58,085 nucleotides of DNA from Paracoccus sp. (in: a-proteobacteria) (GCF_030604785.1 NZ_JAUVVF010000019.1:1-58085), one strand, 5' to 3'; positions 45,701 to 56,302 are shown, counted from the first letter of the stretch. The notes: generated by a model from the letters alone, not told the origin. Numbers and translations: made by a program.

Positions 45701-46133
45701 CCATCGCCATGACGACCCCGCCATGACGCGACGAACCAGCCATGTTGGCATGGCGCATCACGTCGCCCGAGCGGTCCACGCCCGGCCCCTTGCCATACCA
45801 CAGCGCAAAGACGCCATCATGGCGCCCCTCGCCGCGCAGTTCTGCCTGTTGGCTGCCCCAGATCGCGGTCGCGGCCAGATCCTCGTTCAGGCCCGGCTGA
45901 AAGCGCAGCCCGGCCTCGGCCAGCCGCTTGCCTTCGCGCATCATGGCCAGATCGACGCCGCCAAGCGGACTGCCGCGATAGCCCGTGACCAGCCCCGCCG
46001 TGTTCAGCCCCGCCGCCTTGTCGCGTGCCGCCTGCATCAGCATCAGCCGCACCAGAGCCTGCGTGCCGTTCAGCAGAACCAGGTCCTTGGTCAGGTCGAA
46101 ACGATCGGCTAGCGAAAATTCCTGCTTGCTCAT
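42741..46133 (-). CDS. Indolepyruvate ferredoxin oxidoreductase, fused subunits
   Basis: This 1130-residue enzyme is the one-chain type of indolepyruvate:ferredoxin oxidoreductase, which decarboxylates arylpyruvates from aromatic amino acids to aryl-acetyl-CoA with thiamine diphosphate. The N-terminal pyrimidine-binding domain starts DRFDLTKDLVLLNGTQALVR. A TPP domain follows (GCHYMVQWMGRDTEGF and GDGTYNHSG), then an iron-sulfur segment CEGCGDCSVQSNC with further cysteines in CNKDFSCVKGFCP. The gamma domain begins HNIVITGVGGTGVVTIGA. GGAGGA precedes the ATG at 46133. A good promoter and an inverted repeat lie upstream, facing a LysR gene. Confidence 0.93.
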   Translation of the reverse strand: MSKQEFSLADRFDLTKDLVLLNGTQALVRLMLMQAARDKAAGLNTAGLVTGYRGSPLGGVDLAMMREGKRLAEAGLRFQPGLNEDLAATAIWGSQQAELRGEGRHDGVFALWYGKGPGVDRSGDVMRHANMAGSSRHGGVVMAMGDDHTGESSTVLHQSDWAMVDAYIPVLSPAGVQEILDFGLYGFALSRYAGVWTGLKTMKDTVEATAVVNGDPQRMRFVTPEDFAMPEGGLNIRLGDTPVAQEARMIDYKRRAAEAFSRANRLDRRVWGKPGARIGFVAAGKNWLDLVHALSLLGIDEAEAERLGLTTYKVGQTWPMDMKSIQEWSENLELIVCVEEKRKLIEVQLKEAIFDNRRGRRVHGWRHDRTGEELFPTRYALDPVMIAQKIGAILVEEGRGTEAIRAGLARLDAVRRADNAPEIATRTPWFCSGCPHNSSTRLPEGSRAYAGIGCHYMVQWMGRDTEGFTHMGGEGANWIGEAPFSTRNHVFQNLGDGTYNHSGILAIRAALAAGTNITYKILYNDAVAMTGGQPNEGGLSAPQIARELVAMGVNPLVVVYDDKEDIDRAQFPQGLRFEERAQMMAVQRELEGAKGVSAILYIQTCAAEKRRRRKKGQFPDPDRRVWINPEVCEGCGDCSVQSNCVSVVPLDTELGRKRQIDQSSCNKDFSCVKGFCPSFVSVRGGKLRRPKAEALDLPPLPAPALPAISGTHNIVITGVGGTGVVTIGAVLAQAAHIDGKGAGMMEMAGLAQKGGAVHIHLRLANRPEDISAIRVATGEADCVIGGDLVVTAGAKTVGLMTEGRTGAVVNDHEIITGDFTRNRDFQVPSDRLKLSLEARLRERVAFFDASDLALRMLGDSIYSNMLVLGAAWQQGLIPLTEAAILKAIELNGAKVAANQRAFQIGRWAMAFPDQAQRPAEVATLPVDPVAYRAERLVAYQGKRLKRRFLKLVDAAPAPLREPVAKAYYKLLAYKDEYEVARLHLSTADAVARQWEGDLRLSFHLAPPMLGGKDAEGRPKKREFGPWMLRAFRVLAAMKGLRGTPLDPFGYTAERRMERRMIHEYEADMAEIFAHVTEATTPVALELAELPLSVRGYGPVKEKAAHEASARREALLAQFRAGGAPLRQAAE

Positions 46134-46168
46134 CCTGCACTCCTCCAATGCCTGATGCCTCTTCCGTA

Positions 46169-46196
46169 AGTATAGGTCAGAAACGCTGACCGACAA
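46169..46196 (-). promoter_or_regulatory. Promoter of the indolepyruvate oxidoreductase gene
   Basis: On the minus strand TTGTCG (46191-46196) and TATACT (46169-46174) are 16 bases apart, a good sigma-70 match. The start of transcription would lie about 30 bases before the ATG. Confidence 0.6.
46176..46190. promoter_or_regulatory. LysR-type T-N11-A palindrome in the ior promoter
   Basis: GTCAG-AAACG-CTGAC is a perfect inverted repeat and contains T-N11-A, the core of LysR-type binding sites. It fills the spacer between the -35 and -10 of the oxidoreductase promoter, and the LysR gene starts 105 bases away in the other direction. Confidence 0.5.
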
Positions 46197-46294
46197 AGAC
46201 ATAAATTCTTGACTTGACGCGAGGGGGTTCCAACTTCAGTGAGAAGCAAGACCTGCAAAGAACGCATGGCAGGCATGACGGGATTGTAACGCGC

Positions 46295-47200
46295 ATGGAT
46301 TGGGACAAGCTAAGAATATTTCACGCGGTGGCCGATGCCGGCAGCCTGACCCATGCGGGAGATGTGCTGCATCTGTCGCAATCGGCAGTCAGCCGGCAGA
46401 TCCGCGCGCTGGAAGATTCGATCGGCACGACCCTGTTCCACCGCCATGCGCGCGGCCTGATCCTGACCGAGCAGGGAGAGCTGCTGTTCGAGGCGACCTC
46501 GGCCATGGCGCGCAAGCTGGACGGCGCGGCCGCGCGCATCCGCGACAGCGAACAGAACGTCCTTGGCGAGCTGAAGGTGACGACGACGGTCGGCTTCGGC
46601 ACGCTGTGGCTGGCGCCGCGTCTGGTCAAGCTCTACGAGAAGTATCCCGATCTGCGCATCGATCTTATGCTCGAGGAGCGCGTGCTGGACCTGCCCATGC
46701 GCGAGGCCGACGTGGCCATCCGCATGAAGGAGCCCAGCCAGTCCGACCTGATCCGACGCCGGCTGTTGAACATCCAGATGCGTCTTTATGCCAGCCCGGA
46801 ATATCTGGCCGCGCGCGGCATGCCCGCCACTCTGGACGAACTGGCCCAGCACCGGCTGATCAGCCAGAAGCCCGATCAGCCTCAGGTCGCGGCGGGCGCG
46901 CGTCTGGTCCAGCAGCTTCTGTCGCAGAATGTCGGCTCGACCCTGACGGTGAACAATTACTTCGGCGTGCTTCAGGCGGTGCTGGCCAATCTGGGCATCG
47001 GCGTGCTGCCCGATTACCTCACGGCGGACCATGACCGTCTGGTCCGGGTCTTTCCCGATCTCGAATCCGGCGAGGTGCCGGTCTTCCTAGCCTATCCCGA
47101 GGAATTGCGCCAGACGCGCCGCGTGGCGGTCTTCCGCGATTTCGTGCTGGAAGAGATCCAGGCCTATCGCCGCCACCAATCCGAGGCCGGCCTCGAATAA
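46295..47200 (+). CDS. LysR-family transcriptional regulator
   Basis: The 301-residue protein has an N-terminal winged helix (WDKLRIFHAVADAGSLTHAG and LSQSAVSRQIRALEDSIG). A two-lobe effector domain follows (TVGFGTLWLAPRLVKLYEKY at its start, LANLGIGVLPDYL later). The effector is unknown. Its position opposite the indolepyruvate oxidoreductase gene makes that gene the first candidate target, along with its own promoter. In-frame upstream ATGs extend to 46214, but the family start is MDWDKLRIF. Confidence 0.93.
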   Translation: MDWDKLRIFHAVADAGSLTHAGDVLHLSQSAVSRQIRALEDSIGTTLFHRHARGLILTEQGELLFEATSAMARKLDGAAARIRDSEQNVLGELKVTTTVGFGTLWLAPRLVKLYEKYPDLRIDLMLEERVLDLPMREADVAIRMKEPSQSDLIRRRLLNIQMRLYASPEYLAARGMPATLDELAQHRLISQKPDQPQVAAGARLVQQLLSQNVGSTLTVNNYFGVLQAVLANLGIGVLPDYLTADHDRLVRVFPDLESGEVPVFLAYPEELRQTRRVAVFRDFVLEEIQAYRRHQSEAGLE

Positions 47201-47287
47201 CCGCGCCCCGCGACGGTCCATCCGACTTTTGTCTGTAGCTATTCGGTAACTGCATGGCGGCTATGTCGCATCCGCAGCATGTTAAAA

Positions 47288-47317
47288 CTTGAACCGTTCA
47301 CATCCTGCACATAAATC
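47288..47317 (+). promoter_or_regulatory. Promoter of the small-RNA candidate, heat-shock-like
   Basis: CTTGAA (47288-47293) is followed after 14 bases by CACATAAAT (47308-47316), close to the RpoH (sigma-32) pattern. The same bases also read as sigma-70 TTGAAC, 17 bases, TAAATC. The predicted start is at about 47324, where the stem of the RNA begins. Confidence 0.55.
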
Positions 47318-47323
47318 GGGCTC

Positions 47324-47406
47324 AGAAGGCGATGCCTAGCGTATTCGCTCATCACCTTCTACCTCCCTGTTGGACTTGGGCCGGGCCTCGTGCCCGGCTT
47401 TTTTTT
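47324..47406 (+). ncRNA. Putative structured small RNA before purL
   Basis: Starting seven bases after the -10, AGAAGGCGATG (47324-47334) pairs with CATCACCTTCT (47350-47360) with one mismatch. Inside it AGCG pairs with CGCT around TATT. A single-stranded stretch follows with ACCTCCCT (47361-47368), complementary to a Shine-Dalgarno sequence. A strong intrinsic terminator ends it, giving about 83 bases. There is no convincing reading frame. The terminator lies 85 bases before the purL start, so it could also be a leader with premature termination. I cannot name its family; comparison with RpoH-dependent Rhodobacter RNAs such as StsR is the obvious test. Confidence 0.6.
47380..47406 (+). terminator. 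Intrinsic terminator of the small-RNA candidate
   Basis: GCCGGGC (47380-47386) and GCCCGGC (47392-47398) form a perfect seven-pair stem with a CTCGT loop, followed by eight T residues. It is the most typical intrinsic terminator in the window. Since LysR ends 180 bases upstream, it is better placed for a separate short transcript than for LysR. Confidence 0.9.
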
Positions 47407-47491
47407 ATGCCGCAACCCGCGCGGGTGGCCTTCCCCTGTCTGCGATCTGGCCCTAAAAGGCGCGAGAATTCACGCGCAGGAAGGGCAGGAC

Positions 47492-49668
<2,177 letters not shown>

Positions 49669-49672
<4 letters not shown>

Positions 49673-50811
49673 TCCGCGCGACGCGGGGCTTCGCCGCGAT
49701 CGTCACCGCCGCCGGCCGGGGCACCCGCGCCGGCGGCGGGCAACCCAAGCAATGGCGCACCCTCGGGGGACTCCCCGTCCTCGACCGCGCCCTCGCCGCC
49801 TTCGCGGGTTTCGAGCGCGTGGTGCTGGTCGTCCACCCGGACGATCTGGCCGAGGCGATGGCCCGCTACGCCGGCCCCGTCACCATCCTCACCGGCGGCG
49901 AGACCCGCGCCGCCAGCGTCCGCGCCGGCCTCGAGGCGCTGGAGGGCCAGGCCAGCCACGTCCTCATCCACGATGGCGCGCGCCCCCTCGTCTCCGACGC
50001 CGTGATCCAAGGCGTGATAAACGCACTGGAAGCCGGCGCCCCTGCCGCCGCCCCCGCCCTGCCGGTTTCGGACGCCCTCTGGCGCGGGACGCAGGCACGC
50101 GTCATCGCCACGGCATCGCGTGAGGGGCTCTTTCGCGCGCAGACGCCGCAGGGCTTCATCCTCGACCGCATCCTCGCCGCCCATCGCGCCCATCCCGGGG
50201 ACGCGGCCGACGATGTCGAACTGGCTCTGAAATCGGGGATCGAGGTTGCGATCACCCCCGGTTCCGAGGACAATCTCAAGATCACCTTTCCCGCCGATTT
50301 CGAGCGGGCCGAACGCATCCTGGGAGGTGCCATGGATATCCGCCTCGGCAACGGCTACGACGTCCACGCCTTCGGACCGGGCGATCACGTGACGCTCTGC
50401 GGCATCCGCGTACCGCACGATGCGGGGCTGCTGGGCCATTCGGATGCCGATGTCGGCATGCACGCGCTCACCGACGCCATCTATGGCGCGCTGGCGCAGG
50501 GCGATATCGGCCGCCACTTCCCCCCCTCGGACCCGCAGTGGAAGGGTGCCGACAGCGCGATCTTCCTGGCCCATGCGGCCAGCTTGGCCCGCGACAAGGG
50601 GTTTCGTATCGGCAATGCCGACGTCACCCTCATCTGCGAGGCGCCCAGGATCGGGCCACATGCGCTGGACATGGCCCATCGCCTGGCCGAGATCATGGGC
50701 GTGGATGCGGCCCGCATCAGCGTCAAGGCGACAACCAGCGAAAGGCTGGGCTTCACCGGCCGCCGCGAGGGCATCGCGGCCCTTGCCACAGCCACGCTGA
50801 TCAAGGCATGA
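49669..50811 (+). CDS. ispDF: Bifunctional IspD/IspF, MEP isoprenoid pathway
   Basis: This 380-residue fusion performs two steps of the non-mevalonate pathway. The IspD part (about residues 1-220) makes CDP-ME and has [21 protein letters not shown] and [13 protein letters not shown]. The IspF part (about 222-380) cyclises CDP-MEP and has the zinc motif [37 protein letters not shown] and [12 protein letters not shown]. The fusion is usual in alphaproteobacteria. It is coupled to purL and to pgpA by ATGA. Confidence 0.96.
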
Positions 50812-51308
50812 GCATGGCACGCATCGTCTGCATCTGGTTCGGGGCGGGCCTCCTGCGACCCGCGCCCGGAACCTGGGGTTCGGCCGTCGCCGTCGGCCTC
50901 GGCCTCCTGATCCACCGGATCGGGCATTTCCCGCTGCTGGCCCTCGCTACCATCGCGGTGACGCTCATCGGCTTCTGGGCGATCCGCGTCCACACGGCCG
51001 GCATGGCCGACCCGGACCGTTCCGAGATCGTGATCGACGAGGTCGCCGGCCAGTGGCTCGCCCTCCTCTTCCCCTCCTTCGGCTTCTGGATGATGGGCCT
51101 TCCGGCGGACAACTTCCCCTGGCCCGGCTGGCTCGCCGCCTTCCTCTTCTTCCGTCTCTTCGACATCTGGAAGCCTTGGCTCGTCGGCCGCGCCGACCGA
51201 CGCCACGACGCCCGCGGTGTGATGGAGGACGACCTCTGGGCCGGCCTTTTCGCCGGCATCGCGACCATGATCGCCGCCGCCGCCTTCCACATTCCGATGA
51301 TGCTATGA
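50808..51308 (+). CDS. pgpA: Phosphatidylglycerophosphatase A
   Basis: PgpA removes phosphate from phosphatidylglycerophosphate to give phosphatidylglycerol. The 166-residue membrane protein has the conserved start [18 protein letters not shown] and the acidic motif [35 protein letters not shown] and [15 protein letters not shown], with metal-binding acidic residues, follow. About four helices are visible. A second ATG two codons in (50814) is an alternative start. Confidence 0.93.
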   Translation: MSMARIVCIWFGAGLLRPAPGTWGSAVAVGLGLLIHRIGHFPLLALATIAVTLIGFWAIRVHTAGMADPDRSEIVIDEVAGQWLALLFPSFGFWMMGLPADNFPWPGWLAAFLFFRLFDIWKPWLVGRADRRHDARGVMEDDLWAGLFAGIATMIAAAAFHIPMML

Positions 51309-51775
51309 CCCTCGCCGCCGATGTCCTCGACGCCGCCCGCGCCCGCGGCGTCATGATCGCCACCGCCGAAAGCTGCACCGGCGGCCTGATCGCGGGCGCC
51401 CTGACCGAAACCCCGGGCTCCTCAGATGCCTTCGACCGTGGCTTCGTGACCTACTCAAACGCCGCCAAGCAGCAGATGTTGGGCGTGCGCCCCGACACGC
51501 TCGACGCCCACGGAGCCGTCAGCGAAGAGGTTGCCGCCGAGATGGCCGCAGGCGCGCTCCGGCAATCGGCGGCGGGCATCGCCGTCTCGGTCACGGGCAT
51601 TGCAGGACCGGGCGGGTCCGAACACAAGCCCGAAGGCCGCGTGTGCTTCGGCATCGCCCAGGCCTTCGGCACCCGCACCGAAACCGTCGAATTCGGCGCG
51701 GTCGGCCGCCACCGCGTCCGCGCGGCGACCGTCGAACACGCGCTGCGCCTGCTTCTCGACGCCCTGCGCGCCTGA
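51305..51775 (+). CDS. pncC: CinA-family nicotinamide-nucleotide amidohydrolase
   Basis: This 156-residue enzyme corresponds to the C-terminal CinA domain alone (PncC/YgaD), which deamidates nicotinamide mononucleotide for NAD recycling. The catalytic Ser is in TAESCTGGLIAGALTE. The family motifs FVTYSNAAKQQMLGV, GAVSEEVAAEMAAGAL and VTGIAGPGGSEHKPEGRV follow. It is the last gene of purL-ispDF-pgpA-pncC, each overlapping the next by ATGA. A GC repeat follows. Confidence 0.93.
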   Translation: MTLAADVLDAARARGVMIATAESCTGGLIAGALTETPGSSDAFDRGFVTYSNAAKQQMLGVRPDTLDAHGAVSEEVAAEMAAGALRQSAAGIAVSVTGIAGPGGSEHKPEGRVCFGIAQAFGTRTETVEFGAVGRHRVRAATVEHALRLLLDALRA

Positions 51776-51784
51776 CGCTTCTTC

Positions 51785-51850
51785 GTTGCCGAAATACCCC
51801 GGGGGGGCCGCGCGGCACGCGCGGCGGGGGCAGCGCCCCCCTCCGCCCCC
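51785..51850. repeat. Rhodobacter-type GC palindromic intergenic repeat, copy 2
   Basis: GCCGAAATACCCCGGGGGGG, a CCGCGCG/CGCGCGG hairpin and GGGGGCAGCGCCCCC follow in the same order as in the copy at about 19916. It fills the gap between the convergent pncC and ltaE genes, where it can serve as a bidirectional terminator. Confidence 0.65.
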
Positions 51851-52891
51851 TCAACCCGCCAAAAGGCCCGCCATCCGCGCGACTTCGGCCTCGGGCGTAT
51901 CCCAGGCGGTGACCAGCCGCAGCGGCACCAGATCAAGCCCCTCGACCGGCCGATCCGTCCACAGGTGATACAACGCCCCAGCCGCGCGGGCCCGTTCATG
52001 GGCTTCGGCGGGAATCTCGGCAAAGACCGCGTTCGACTGGACCGGCGCCAGCAGCCGGCCGCCGCCCGCCGTCACCGCCTCGGCCAATGCCTGTGCCTTG
52101 GCATTGGCGCAGGCCGCCAGTTGCAGCCACAACCCGTCCTCGATCAGCGCCAGCATCTGCGCGGCAAGGAAACGCTGCTTGGAAAACACATGGCCCGCCT
52201 GCTTGCAACGATAATCGAAGCCCTCGGCATGGGCCGGATCGAAGAACAGGACGGCCTCGGCCGCCATCGCGCCGTTCTTGGTCCCGCCCAGGCACAGCGC
52301 ATCCACCCCGGCCCGCCAGGTCATCTCCGCCGCGCTGCACCCGGCCGAGGCGACGGCGTTGGCAAAGCGCGCCCCGTCCATATGCAGGGGCAGCCCGGCC
52401 TCATGCGCGACCCGGGCCAGCGCCGCGACCTCGTCCGGCGCATAGACTGTGCCCCATTCGGTCGCGTTGGTGATCGAGACCATTGCGTTCCGGCCGCCAT
52501 TCAGCCCCGCGCCCGCCCCGGCCTCCAGCGCTTTCCGCAGCGTCTCGGGCGTCAGCTTGCCGTCCGCACCCGGCAGCGTCACCAGCTTGGCGCCATGGGC
52601 GTAGAATTCCGGCGCGCCGCATTCGCTCGTCTCGATATGCGCGTCCTCGTGGCAATAGATCCGCCCGAAGGACGGCGCCAGCTGCGCGCAGACCAGCGCA
52701 TTGGCCGCCGTGCCGGTCGCCACGAAGCGCACCACCGCATCGGGCGCCTCCAGCGCGTCGCGGATCACGGCCTCGGCGCGCGCCGTGACGGGATCGGCGC
52801 CGTAACCCATGACCGCACCCTCATTCGCGCGCGCCAGAGCCGCCAGAACCGCCGGATGCGCGCCCCAGGAATTGTCCGAGGCGAAGTTCAC
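51851..52891 (-). CDS. ltaE: Low-specificity threonine aldolase
   Basis: This PLP enzyme of 346 residues cleaves threonine or allo-threonine to glycine and acetaldehyde. Fold-type I features are visible: [17 protein letters not shown] for cofactor phosphate binding, [15 protein letters not shown] with the Asp, and the Schiff-base lysine in [17 protein letters not shown]. The start codon is GTG, overlapping the ycgN stop (GTGA). It is the third gene of ribF-ycgN-ltaE. Confidence 0.92.
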   Translation of the reverse strand: MNFASDNSWGAHPAVLAALARANEGAVMGYGADPVTARAEAVIRDALEAPDAVVRFVATGTAANALVCAQLAPSFGRIYCHEDAHIETSECGAPEFYAHGAKLVTLPGADGKLTPETLRKALEAGAGAGLNGGRNAMVSITNATEWGTVYAPDEVAALARVAHEAGLPLHMDGARFANAVASAGCSAAEMTWRAGVDALCLGGTKNGAMAAEAVLFFDPAHAEGFDYRCKQAGHVFSKQRFLAAQMLALIEDGLWLQLAACANAKAQALAEAVTAGGGRLLAPVQSNAVFAEIPAEAHERARAAGALYHLWTDRPVEGLDLVPLRLVTAWDTPEAEVARMAGLLAG

Positions 52892-53328
52892 GACAGGTCC
52901 TCGATGATGTAATCCTCCCAGTCATCCTCGGTGACGGTCACCTCGCTGACGGTCCAGCCGCGCACGCTGGCGCCTGCGCGATGCACCGCCTCGGGATCGC
53001 CCGAGACCAGATGATGCCAGTCATAGAGCGGCTTGCCCTCGGCCCGCAGGCGATAGGCGCAGGTCGCGGGCAGCCACCAAGCGATCTGGCCCAGCTTCTC
53101 GGGGGTCAGGACGACGCAATCGGGCACGAATTGGTGGCGGTTCGGATAGCTGGTGCAGCGGCAGGTCTGGCCGTCCAGCAGCTTGCAGGCGACGCGGGTA
53201 AAGGCCAGCTCGTCCGTATCCTCGAACTCGATCTTGTTCAGGCAGCATTTGCCGCAGCCGTCGCACAACGCCTCCCATTCAGGGCGGGTCAGCTCGTCCA
53301 GCGGCAATTCCCAGAAACGCGGCGGCAT
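52888..53328 (-). CDS. YcgN-family cysteine-cluster protein
   Basis: The 146-residue protein is of the UPF0260/YcgN type. It has the cysteine cluster [18 protein letters not shown] near residue 23, [17 protein letters not shown] near 50, and the late motif [19 protein letters not shown]. The cysteines suggest a bound metal or Fe-S cluster. Function is unknown. The start and the ribF stop share one base (TGATG), so it is made by coupled translation. Confidence 0.92.
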   Translation of the reverse strand: MPPRFWELPLDELTRPEWEALCDGCGKCCLNKIEFEDTDELAFTRVACKLLDGQTCRCTSYPNRHQFVPDCVVLTPEKLGQIAWWLPATCAYRLRAEGKPLYDWHHLVSGDPEAVHRAGASVRGWTVSEVTVTEDDWEDYIIEDLS

Positions 53329-54275
53329 CAGCCGCCTGCCAGCACGCGCCGCGCCTGATCGGCATCGCGTGCGATCTGGTCGATCAGCGCGGGCAGGCCG
53401 TCAAAGCGCAGCTCGTCGCGCAGGAACTCGACCAGCGCGACCGACAGGTGCTGCCCATAAAGATCGCCCGAAAAGTCGAACAGATGCACCTCGAGGTTGG
53501 GGGCGTTCTCGCCGAACATCGGGCGCACCCCGAGCGAGGCGACCCCCTGGCAGGACAGCCGGTCCGGCCCGGTCAGCACATCGACCAGAACCGCATAGAC
53601 GCCCAGACGCGGCAGGTGCAGCCCCTCCATCGCCATATTGGCGGTGGGCCAGCCCAGTTCGCGCCCGCGCTTGGCGCCGTGGACGACCTCGCCCTCGATC
53701 CGGTGCCAATGGCCCAGCATCCGCTCGGCATCGCGGGTGCGTCCCTCGGTCAGCGCCTGCCGGATCGCGGTCGAGCTGTATTCAGCGCCCGCGTCCCCGA
53801 CCAGGGGCAGGATCGTGACCCCGAAGCCAAGCGTGCGCCCCAGATCGGCCAGTGTCTGCGCAGTCCCGGCGCGATCCTTGCCGAAGCAGAAATCCGCGCC
53901 CACCGTGACATGGGCCGCGCCCAGCCCCTCGGCCAGGACATCGCGGGCAAAGGCTTCGGGCGTCAGGCCCGCAAGAACCGCGCTGAAGGGCAATTCGTAA
54001 AGATGCTCGACCCCCAGGCGGGCCAGCCGGTTCGCGCGTGCCTCGGCATTCATCAGCCGGAAGGCAGGCGCGTCGGGGGCAAAGAACTGACGCGGATGGG
54101 GCTCGAATGTCAGCACGCCCAGAGGCGCGTCCGAGGCCGCCCGTGCCGCCTCGATCACCGCCCGGTGGCCGCGATGGACGCCATCGAAATTGCCCATGGC
54201 CAGACTGGCCCCACGGGCCGAAGCGGTCAATCCGGTCCAGTCACGATGGATCTGCAAGGCCAGCCCTCTAGTCAT
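53328..54275 (-). CDS. ribF: Bifunctional riboflavin kinase/FMN adenylyltransferase
   Basis: RibF makes FMN and then FAD from riboflavin. The N-terminal adenylyltransferase (about residues 1-185 of 315) has [20 protein letters not shown] and the late [10 protein letters not shown]. The C-terminal kinase has [20 protein letters not shown] and [20 protein letters not shown]. The ATG at 54275 gives the usual length; the longer frame lies in a GC-rich stretch without support. It is the first gene of the ribF-ycgN-ltaE operon. Confidence 0.95.
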   Translation of the reverse strand: MTRGLALQIHRDWTGLTASARGASLAMGNFDGVHRGHRAVIEAARAASDAPLGVLTFEPHPRQFFAPDAPAFRLMNAEARANRLARLGVEHLYELPFSAVLAGLTPEAFARDVLAEGLGAAHVTVGADFCFGKDRAGTAQTLADLGRTLGFGVTILPLVGDAGAEYSSTAIRQALTEGRTRDAERMLGHWHRIEGEVVHGAKRGRELGWPTANMAMEGLHLPRLGVYAVLVDVLTGPDRLSCQGVASLGVRPMFGENAPNLEVHLFDFSGDLYGQHLSVALVEFLRDELRFDGLPALIDQIARDADQARRVLAGG

Positions 54276-54352
54276 GGCCGCATGCGGCCCGTTCCGGCAT
54301 TGCATATCGCGCAGGGCGGGCCGGGTTGCAAGAGAGCGGCCCGCCGCAGCCC

Positions 54353-55222
54353 TCAGCGCAGCCGTCCGATGGCGTAGCGCGGCGCCAGTTCCTGCACCGA
54401 CAGCCATTCCTGCAAGGCGACGGGATCGGGATTCTCGACATCGGGCCCGAAGGCCTCGGCCGCCAGACCGCCGGTCACGAACAGGGCGTCGATCCCTTCC
54501 TGAGCCGCGCCCTTGATGTCGGTGGCGATCCCGTCGCCCACCGCCAGGATGCGCGCATCCTCGCCCAGATCCATCAGGCGGCGGGCGCGGTCATAGATGG
54601 GCGGATGGGGTTTGCCGAAATAGAAGGCCTTGCCGCCCAGGCTTTCGTAGAATTCGGCCAGCGCGCCTGCGCAGTATATCCGCGTCTCTCCCAGATCCAC
54701 CACGATGTCGGGATTGGCGCAGAGCATCGGCAGGCCGCGTTCGCGCGCCAGCAGGAAGCGGGCGCGGTAATCCTCGGGCGTCTCGGTCCGCTCGTCAAAG
54801 GGGCCGGAGGCGACGATGCCCTCGGCCTCTTCCAGCGGGACGCGCGTGATCGGCGGGGCATCCGCGAATTCGGGCGGGATGTCGGTGAAGAACCCCTCGT
54901 CCTTGTCCAGGCCGATATGCCAGACCTTGCGGCCGACCGCGCCGGCGAACATCGCCTCTTGCGCGGCGTCGCCCGAGCTGACGACCAGATCCCAGGCGTC
55001 GCGCGGCACGCCCATGCGGTCGAGCTGCTCGATCACATAGCGGTTGGGACGCGGCGCATTGGTCATCAGGCAGACCTGCCCGCCCGCCCTGCGGAAGGAT
55101 TGCAGCGCCGCCACGGCCTCGGGCCAGGGCTGCCTGCCATTGTGCAGACAGCCCCAGAGATCGCAGAACAGCGCATCATAGCCATCCGCGATGTCGGACA
55201 GCGCGCCGATGATCTGCGTCAT
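54353..55222 (-). CDS. HAD-family hydrolase (TIGR01459 type)
   Basis: The 289-residue protein is a NagD-like HAD hydrolase. Motif I is ALFCDLWGCLHNGRQPWPEA, with Trp-Gly after the nucleophilic Asp as in the TIGR01459 group. MTNAPRP is motif II. The cap region has CANPDIVVDLGETRIYCAGA, and FYFGKPHPPIYDRA plus AVGDGIATDIKGAAQEGID supply motifs III and IV. The substrate is not known, though sugar or nucleotide phosphates are likely. It follows the pyrophosphatase with a one-base overlap (TGATG). Confidence 0.9.
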   Translation of the reverse strand: MTQIIGALSDIADGYDALFCDLWGCLHNGRQPWPEAVAALQSFRRAGGQVCLMTNAPRPNRYVIEQLDRMGVPRDAWDLVVSSGDAAQEAMFAGAVGRKVWHIGLDKDEGFFTDIPPEFADAPPITRVPLEEAEGIVASGPFDERTETPEDYRARFLLARERGLPMLCANPDIVVDLGETRIYCAGALAEFYESLGGKAFYFGKPHPPIYDRARRLMDLGEDARILAVGDGIATDIKGAAQEGIDALFVTGGLAAEAFGPDVENPDPVALQEWLSVQELAPRYAIGRLR

Positions 55223-56139
55223 CAGACGGCCAGCGCCGGCAGGATCTGCTTCTTGCGGCTCATGATGCCGGGCAGGACGACGCTGTCGCCGGTGACGGTC
55301 GCGGCAAAGCTGCGCTCGGCCACGGATTTGACGAAGTCGTTCGGGACCAGAAGCGTGGCTTCCTCGCGCAGGATGTCCACGATGAACAGCAGCACCTCGT
55401 CGGCGCCGTCATCGGACGCGACCTTGGGCATCGCCGCCAGCAGAGCGGTCTTGCGATCCAGCAGGACCTGCGGTGCGGTCGTTTCCAGCACCGAGACGCG
55501 CAGCTTCTTGCCGCCCAGTTCGTATTCCTTGCTGTCCATCCGCAGCAGGGCCTCTTCCGAGAAGGCGCTGACATCGGATTTCGCCGCGAACATCTCGGCT
55601 GCGTAATCGGCGATGACGATGCCCAGATCGGCGGCCAGCTTCTCGGCCACGGCGCGATCATGGGGCGTGGTGGTCGGGCTGCGGAATTCCAGCGTATCCG
55701 ACAGGATGCAGGTCAGCATCGCGCCCTTGATGGATTGCGGTGCGCGGGCCATGTCCTCGCCGATCAGGTCGTGCATGATCGTGGCGGTGCAGGCCAGCGG
55801 ACGGACGGTGATGTTGATCGGACCGCGCGTCTTGATGCCACCCGCCAGCAGGTGGTGGTCGATGATCTCGATCACGTCGGCGTCGTTGATCGAGGCGGGC
55901 AGCTCGCCGGGATTGTTCGTGTCGACGACCACGCATTGATCGCCCTTGGCGACGTCCTGGATGATGCGCGGCTTCGGCAGGTCCCACCGGTTCAGCATCC
56001 ACGACGCCTCGGTATTGGGCTCGCCCTGCAGGACGGCCTCGGCCGGCTGCTTGCGGACCTCGTTCAGGTACCAGGCCCAGATGATGGGCGAGCCGGTGGA
56101 GTCTGTGTCAGGGGCGGTGTGGCCGAAGACCTTGATCAT
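55222..56139 (-). CDS. ppaC: Manganese-dependent inorganic pyrophosphatase
   Basis: This family-II pyrophosphatase of 305 residues is a DHH-superfamily enzyme. Metal ligands occur in VFGHTAPDTDSTGSPI, VVVDTNNPGEL and EIIDHHLLAGG, the DHH motif. ILSDTLEFRSPTTTPHD holds a further Asp. The C-terminal DHHA2 domain ends GIMSRKKQILPAL, with the substrate-binding SRKKQ. It removes pyrophosphate and drives biosynthetic reactions. GAGG precedes the start. Confidence 0.95.
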   Translation of the reverse strand: MIKVFGHTAPDTDSTGSPIIWAWYLNEVRKQPAEAVLQGEPNTEASWMLNRWDLPKPRIIQDVAKGDQCVVVDTNNPGELPASINDADVIEIIDHHLLAGGIKTRGPINITVRPLACTATIMHDLIGEDMARAPQSIKGAMLTCILSDTLEFRSPTTTPHDRAVAEKLAADLGIVIADYAAEMFAAKSDVSAFSEEALLRMDSKEYELGGKKLRVSVLETTAPQVLLDRKTALLAAMPKVASDDGADEVLLFIVDILREEATLLVPNDFVKSVAERSFAATVTGDSVVLPGIMSRKKQILPALAV

Positions 56140-56275
56140 GGGAAAGCGCCTCTTGCTTCATGCGTCACTTGACCGCGCTTATAGGTAAGCCCGCGCGGCT
56201 TGTCCACGACCGCACGGGCACGCCCCGGCCCTGTCGCGCGACCGTCACCCGGCCCCTGCGATCCGAGCCACGCAA

Positions 56276-56302
56276 AAGGGGCGCCCGGTCGGGGCGCCCC
56301 TT
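56276..56302 (-). terminator. Intrinsic terminator of carD
   Basis: AAGGGGCGCCC (56276-56286) and GGGCGCCCCTT (56292-56302) form an 11-pair stem with a five-base loop. On the minus strand it is followed by TTTT. It begins 19 bases after the carD stop and separates it from ppaC. Confidence 0.85.

Noticed and set aside
42819..46112. A 1097-codon open frame antisense to the indolepyruvate oxidoreductase gene
   Set aside because: It is a shadow frame produced by GC-rich codon use: it is full of His, Arg, Gln and Gly without any domain, while the opposite strand encodes a complete known enzyme.
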